A stretch of DNA of 64,000 nt from Paralichthys olivaceus. Lineage: Eukaryota; Chordata; Actinopteri; Pleuronectiformes; Paralichthyidae. The stretch is from NCBI RefSeq assembly GCF_024713975.1, contig NC_091111.1, forward strand, positions 9,854,501-9,918,500, given 5' to 3'. Numbering within the stretch: position 1 is the first letter of the stretch; every line of letters begins with the position of its first letter. The position numbers and the translations under genes were made by a program. Positions 60,501 through 64,000 of the stretch are shown here, one piece after another. The notes below the pieces were generated by a model. It saw nothing but the letters and a program-made list of their open reading frames with translations, did not search any database and was not told the origin of the DNA.

Positions 60501-61053
60501 GACCTCTCCAACCACCTCCAGCGGCTAAGTGTGTCTGTTATATCACAGGTGAGCTGGACACCTATGAGGCCCTCTCATCAGACACGCAGAAAAACGTTTT
60601 GATGGCCCTGCAGCGGCTGCAGGCTGTGACAAAGTCCAGGGCGTGAGTAATGAGATCAGCCCCTGCAAGTCTGTTTGGTTTTAAGCTCATTTTCTGAGGT
60701 GGTTGAGAAGCTGCGTTCACTTCTGATGCCAGAGTTACGCACGTTAAGTTTCTGTATCCTGTTTTCTCATCACAGCTCAGAGCAGAACGAATTGAAAGTG
60801 AACAAAGCTGCCGTCAGAAGAATTGAAGACGTACTTTGTAAGTTGTGGGATTTTAAAGAAGATAGATGAGCTGTTTTGTGACTGTTGAGGTTTTGTATTT
60901 GAGTATTTTGCCGTAGTTTACCTTTTAAAATACTTAACTTTGTTTACCACGCCACACAAACAGCAGCCTGAGGGATTTTTCCTCTCCTCTCTCGTTGTAG
61001 CTGGGAAAATCCCTCCCCAGATGCTCCAGACGACACCTGACGCAAGACTTTAG
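54509..61053 (+). CDS. gnpat: glyceronephosphate O-acyltransferase (DHAPAT)
   Basis: Peroxisomal enzyme acylating dihydroxyacetone phosphate, the first step of ether-lipid (plasmalogen) synthesis. Fifteen coding exons: 54509-54676, 54760-54936, 55028-55157, 55253-55380, 55480-55555, 56031-56182, 56327-56457, 57829-58070, 59057-59314, 59392-59471, 59705-59845, 60370-60469, 60549-60642, 60776-60837, 61001-61053. Phases agree throughout, giving 663 residues (human 680). Acyltransferase block I is NHKSYVD (His131, Asp136), block II GAFFIRR 174-180, block III EGLRSR 212-217 (human EGTRSR), block [10 protein letters not shown] 247-254. The protein ends in ARL, a PTS1 variant (human AKL). Intron 3 is GC-AG. 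The frame stays open upstream of the ATG to an acceptor at 54483-54484, so an additional 5' exon may supply the missing N-terminal ~20-40 residues; the start is therefore provisional. Confidence 0.95.
55158..55252 (+). other. gnpat: gnpat intron 3, GC-AG type, 95 nt
   Basis: Only the donor GCAAGT (55158-55163, the expected form for a GC intron) joined to the acceptor TTAAAG (ending 55252) keeps the frame. It gives [26 protein letters not shown], which runs directly into acyltransferase block II. The two GT sites nearby, at 55162 and 55202, cause frameshift or a stop with either acceptor. Confidence 0.85.
55660..55920. repeat. tandemly arranged teleost repeat in gnpat intron 5
   Basis: Two diverged units each contain a 'gtgacttcacaaaac' or 'ggtggcttcacaaaacatg' phrase followed by 'ggcacaagtgttacttggac' or 'gaccagttgtcacttgaact'. 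The unit length is about 120-130 bp. Related to the repeat at 26085-26245. Confidence 0.5.
56458..57828. other. gnpat intron 7, 1.4 kb, with repeat remnants
   Basis: The largest gnpat intron. It carries a LINE remnant at 56690-56830 and a second repeat-like stretch at about 57340-57640 (cagggaaggtggaaatcaga then agtgaggtgcac). No exon needed by the protein is missing here. Confidence 0.5.
56690..56830 (+). mobile_element. LINE reverse-transcriptase tail remnant
   Basis: The frame from about 56698 reads [20 protein letters not shown] and continues [14 protein letters not shown], the conserved C-terminal 'LWNSLPEEIR' tail of fish non-LTR elements. Truncated on both sides; not functional. Confidence 0.65.
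58071..59056. other. gnpat intron 8, 1 kb
   Basis: No repeat or exon of note was recognised. The donor is the GT immediately after CCTG at 58070. The stronger-looking GTGAGA four bases later is excluded because it would bring a stop codon into frame in the next exon. Confidence 0.6.
59950..60080. repeat. interspersed repeat fragment in gnpat intron 11
   Basis: The run tgcaatttggtgcagatcca followed by aataaaaatctggatctagtg matches the family seen at 42730-42920. Confidence 0.5.
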
Positions 61054-61587
61054 TCTCCTTTTGGAACGGATCCATCCTCGGGAATCAGCCCACGGTCCTA
61101 TTTACCCCTGCTTGACCCTTTTCACCCTTTCTGTCTTCACATCTTTCTTCCTCCTTGTCTTCCCTCTGGGTCTTTCATGCAACAGACGAAATATACTTCA
61201 TCCTGCAACTTGGCTGCTTTCCGACTCTGTCTCTGGGAACTTTTTCTCATCCTTTACATATCTTAAAGAACAGAGCTAAGATAAAACGCAAGAGTGATAT
61301 TATTGCTGATTTTTTAAGGCTATAATCAGAAAGTAATTTTTTAGGAGAGAAGTGTTTTTCTGGGCTTCTAACTATGAAACAAGCAATGAGGACACCTGTG
61401 GATTTCAATACTGAATTAATAACTTATACTTGTTTAATATATTTGAAAGATTCTGTCCTTGATTGATTATTAAATGACATGCTGACATGGTAAGTGAAGT
61501 TAGATAGTGAAAACTCAACTATGACCAATGTCCATAGCGATAAAGGTTTAATTACAACAACGATGTCGAATCACTTTGTTTGAGACG

Positions 61588-61593
61588 TTTATT
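61588..61593 (-). terminator. polyadenylation signal of the convergent membrane-protein gene
   Basis: AATAAA on the minus strand, 233 nt beyond the stop codon at 61826-61828. Confidence 0.55.
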
Positions 61594-61611
61594 TTAACTC
61601 AGTTACATCTC

Positions 61612-61617
61612 AATAAA
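61612..61617 (+). terminator. gnpat polyadenylation signal
   Basis: AATAAA 559 nt past the gnpat stop codon. It lies beyond the opposite-strand signal at 61588-61593, so the two 3' ends overlap. Confidence 0.55.
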
Positions 61618-61825
61618 TGTAAAACAGTTGTAACAAAATGCACCAAGGATTCTTCCGTCTTTTTCACACTTGAACATAATTTCGTCTCTGACTGTTGGAA
61701 CTATTCCCTCAGGTCAGAGGTCAACCTCCTGTCACATCTCTGCATCCCTGCACCAGTGACCCCTCAGTAGTTTGGAGAAAAGGCCTCATTATGTGCCATT
61801 TAAGTGCTGAGTTGCTGTACAAAGA

Positions 61826-63413
61826 TTATCTATACACGGGTGGCACGTCGACCTTGATGCGTAAAGCGCTGACCGGGTCTTGACAGAACACCGAGATGTA
61901 TTCCAACACTTTAGAGTTGAGCTTTTTCTCGCACTCTTTGGCTCGGACCCGCTCCTTGTCCCACCTCTCCTTCTCGCCGTTCATCTGGGAGAACAGGTTG
62001 ATCTGGATGGTGCGTAGCGTCGCTGCCAGGACGTAGAAGCCTCCCTGCATCATGTGGCAAAACGCTGCGCCCAGGCTGAGCGCCGCGCCCATCAGGTTTG
62101 GCACCGTCTCGCACACCACGCACATGCACTCCAGCAGGTGCAGCGTGCCTTTCTTGGCCGGGGGCTGGCCCTGGTGGAGGTAGCCATGGGGGTTTGGAGG
62201 CGGCTGGAAATGGTTGACCAGGTACCGAGCGAAGTCGGCGAAGTGGGTGGCGGCGCGGCGCAGCGGCAGCAGGGCCAGGTACAGGTGACAAGCGGCTTTG
62301 GTCAGCGCATGGAAGAGCAGCCGCAGCTCAAGCACGGCGTTTCCTGGGGATAAGAGGGTAACAGGGTCAACTGGAGTCTAATTTAATACCGTGGCTAATG
62401 TCACCAACCATTACAAACAGCGTCTGCCACTGGATTAAAGTCTGTTCACCAGCCATGTGGGCGGCATTCATCACCTGAGCACGCAATGAAGAGAAGTGCG
62501 GTGCGTTTTTACGCACACAAGATCCATCCCCTGGTAAAATGACCACGATCAGAAACGTTTTATTCTGTTATATATCATAAAATCCAATTGTTTTCAATGG
62601 CATTCCATTTCTTAAGAATATGTCTTGCAACAAATAAGCATAAACACCCTTAAGTCTCAAAACTCTTTCAAATGTCTGGATTAAAGTCTGTTCACAAGCC
62701 ATGTGAGCGGTGGCTATCATCTCAGCACGCATAGAGTGGCGAGGTGCTTTTTTACGCACACAGTCTGCACAAGATCCACCCTCTAATAAAAAAGCCACGA
62801 TCAAAAAGGCTTTAATCTGTAATACAATATAAAATCCACTTTCAATCAATTACACTACCACCTATCTAAAGATTGTGTCTTGCAGTGATGGAGCATGTCT
62901 CCTCAAGAACCTCAATCAGACAGAACATAAACTCTGACGTGAGAAAGAGACGCTTTTATAGTAAGTATTCATTCGATGTGTGAGGACAAAATCCGCATTT
63001 TCGGGTTTCTGCACATACCCCAAAACATCTCTAAAAAGTTTCAGAAAGTGGCATACAGCTACAAATGCTGCAGCGTTTATTCTAGTCAAGCTCATTGCGT
63101 ATAAAAGTGCGTAAAGTAAGGTCCCTTTGCGCCATGAATCCGTTGACAGGTTTTGGACAACTGATATTTTTAGGTTTTAGAAACCTAAAATGAAAAATAT
63201 TTAACATAATATAAAACATTTTTTAAGTATCCTAATTTTAAAAGTCCTTATTTTTTAACACGCAGGACAACATTTAATGAAATCTAATTCCGCCATAAGA
63301 GAGGATATAGTTCCTGAAAAGCTTCCAAGTCCTCCACTTGTTCTCTTACCGTCTATGAAGCACAGGATCCAGAGCAGGGCAATACACGCTGCCAACCAAG
63401 TCCACCAATCCAT
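61826..63413 (-). CDS. uncharacterised N-terminally membrane-anchored protein, about 212 residues
   Basis: I do not recognise the family. The first coding exon (63413-63350) gives MDWWTWLAACIALLWILCFI plus D, a hydrophobic helix starting at the N-terminus (signal anchor or signal peptide). The large last exon (62344-61826) encodes 172 residues: ENAVLELRLLFHALTKAACH, then LPLRRAATHFADFARYLVNHFQPPP, a cysteine-bearing hydrophobic segment (LECMCVVCETVPNLMGAALS), a second hydrophobic stretch, a charged EKERWDKERVRAKECEKK segment, and the C-terminus KVDVPPVYR. Direct joining of the two exons breaks the frame (phase 1 to phase 0). A 56-nt mini-exon at 62530-62475, with consensus AG acceptor and GTGATG donor, restores it by adding 18 residues and one split codon. 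The last exon is GC-rich and clearly coding-like; the mini-exon is less certain. Faces gnpat tail to tail. Confidence 0.65.
62421..62930. repeat. about 255-bp diverged direct tandem duplication
   Basis: Copy 1 (about 62421-62676) and copy 2 (about 62677-62930) share, in order, ctggattaaagtctgttcac, agccatgtg-gcgg, tgcg-tttttacgcacac, aagatccaccc-like, ccacgatca-aaa-g, and tgtcttgca. The second copy duplicates the mini-exon-like segment but has lost its GT donor (GAG|ATGATA). Confidence 0.75.
62475..62530 (-). other. candidate 56-nt mini-exon of the membrane-protein gene
   Basis: Acceptor TTTTACCAG ends at 62531; donor GTGATG starts at 62474. It reads DGSCVRKNAPHFSSLRAQ with no stop and converts phase 1 into phase 0 exactly as the flanking exons need. 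It contains a hairpin-forming GTGCG/CGCAC pair, so a non-coding repeat origin is possible. Confidence 0.4.
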
Positions 63414-64000
63414 GTAGCCTCCCCGCTGTCCTGGACCCGGCACCGAAAAGAAAGAAAGCAGTGAAACCCTTCAGGTTATGAGGTGTCCAAGCCCTGCCCA
63501 GTCTTTACGCAGCTAATACCCAAACATTAAGTAGTTCCATTCGACTCCGCAGGTGTCGCAGCCTCTGAACACCTTCACATCAGGCGTCAACAGGCGCATT
63601 GAGACGCGCAGAACCAACTGCACCTGACAGCTCTACAGGCTCCTCAGACATGGAGTCTACAGAGAACACTCTGCCCAGAGATTTCAATCATTTGAGGATT
63701 ATACATTTTAAATACCAAACTGTCACCGGTTTAAAAAAAACTACTGACTTCTCTTGTCCAGATATTTCCAGTGTGTGAGAAAATTATGTCTGTCACCTGG
63801 TGGATAAACAGTCTGTGCCCATGTTTGTCTAGACACCTGTGCCAGAAGAGGTGGACGCAACCTTGAAGCACCTTAAAATAGATTTAAAAGCGACATATAT
63901 CATTTATTCATCTATTTATTAAATCTCATAATGTATTAAATATTACTGATATTATATATATATATATAAATATATAAATGCATTTATTTAATATATATAC
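63414..64000. other. upstream of the membrane-protein gene
   Basis: Presumed promoter and 5' leader of the minus-strand gene, passing into AT-rich sequence ending in (AT)n at about 63950-64000. No further coding sequence was recognised. Confidence 0.4.

Noticed and set aside
61911..62291. 126-codon minus-strand frame and a 99-codon plus-strand frame over the last exon of the membrane-protein gene
   Set aside because: Shadows of a GC-rich real exon; the chosen frame has a splice acceptor and non-biased composition.
63414..63443. Ten-residue N-terminal extension (MPGPGQRGGY) of the membrane protein
   Set aside because: It would start at GTG; the ATG at 63413 is the normal start and begins the hydrophobic helix directly.

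Overview
The window is vertebrate nuclear DNA, almost certainly from a ray-finned (teleost, perch-like) fish. The signs are many small GT-AG introns, abundant (CA)n/(TG)n microsatellites, remnants of repeat families that are common in teleost genomes, and spliced proteins close to their human counterparts. No bacterial, plasmid, phage or CRISPR feature is present. I rebuilt gene models by hand, checking splice sites and reading-frame phase at every junction. Most family assignments come from remembered vertebrate proteins, not from a search.

Layout. (1) About 1-17.4 kb, minus strand: the 5' two-thirds of an estrogen-related receptor gene, gamma-like (esrrg). It covers the N-terminus, the full zinc-finger domain and the first ligand-binding-domain exon; the remaining exons lie left of the window. 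(2) About 17.4-27.2 kb: intergenic, repeat-rich, possibly holding 5' untranslated exons or control elements of esrrg. (3) 27.2-34.1 kb, minus: complete gpatch2 (10 coding exons, 525 residues). (4) 34.2-39.7 kb: intergenic, with a 19-bp inverted repeat spanning about 420 bp. (5) 39.7-52.75 kb, plus: complete lpin1 (19 coding exons, 896 residues, plus a probable non-coding first exon). (6) 54.5-61.6 kb, plus: gnpat (15 coding exons, at least 663 residues), ending in a peroxisomal signal. (7) 61.6-63.4 kb, minus: a small gene for a membrane-anchored protein I do not recognise, facing gnpat tail to tail.

The esrrg-gpatch2 adjacency and shared strand match human 1q41. lpin1 (phosphatidate phosphatase and transcriptional co-regulator) and gnpat (first step of ether-lipid synthesis) are both glycerolipid genes, and ERR-gamma is reported to activate LPIN1, so the block holds a metabolic regulator beside a candidate target. 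I infer no co-regulation from linkage alone.

Most notable observations: a GC-AG intron required to keep gnpat in frame; microsatellites touching several lpin1 and gnpat splice sites; two stop/start-overlapping uORFs in the presumed lpin1 leader and one uORF over the esrrg start codon; overlapping polyadenylation signals of gnpat and its convergent neighbour; and a ~255-bp tandem duplication that copies a candidate mini-exon of that neighbour. I found no convincing wholly new system.
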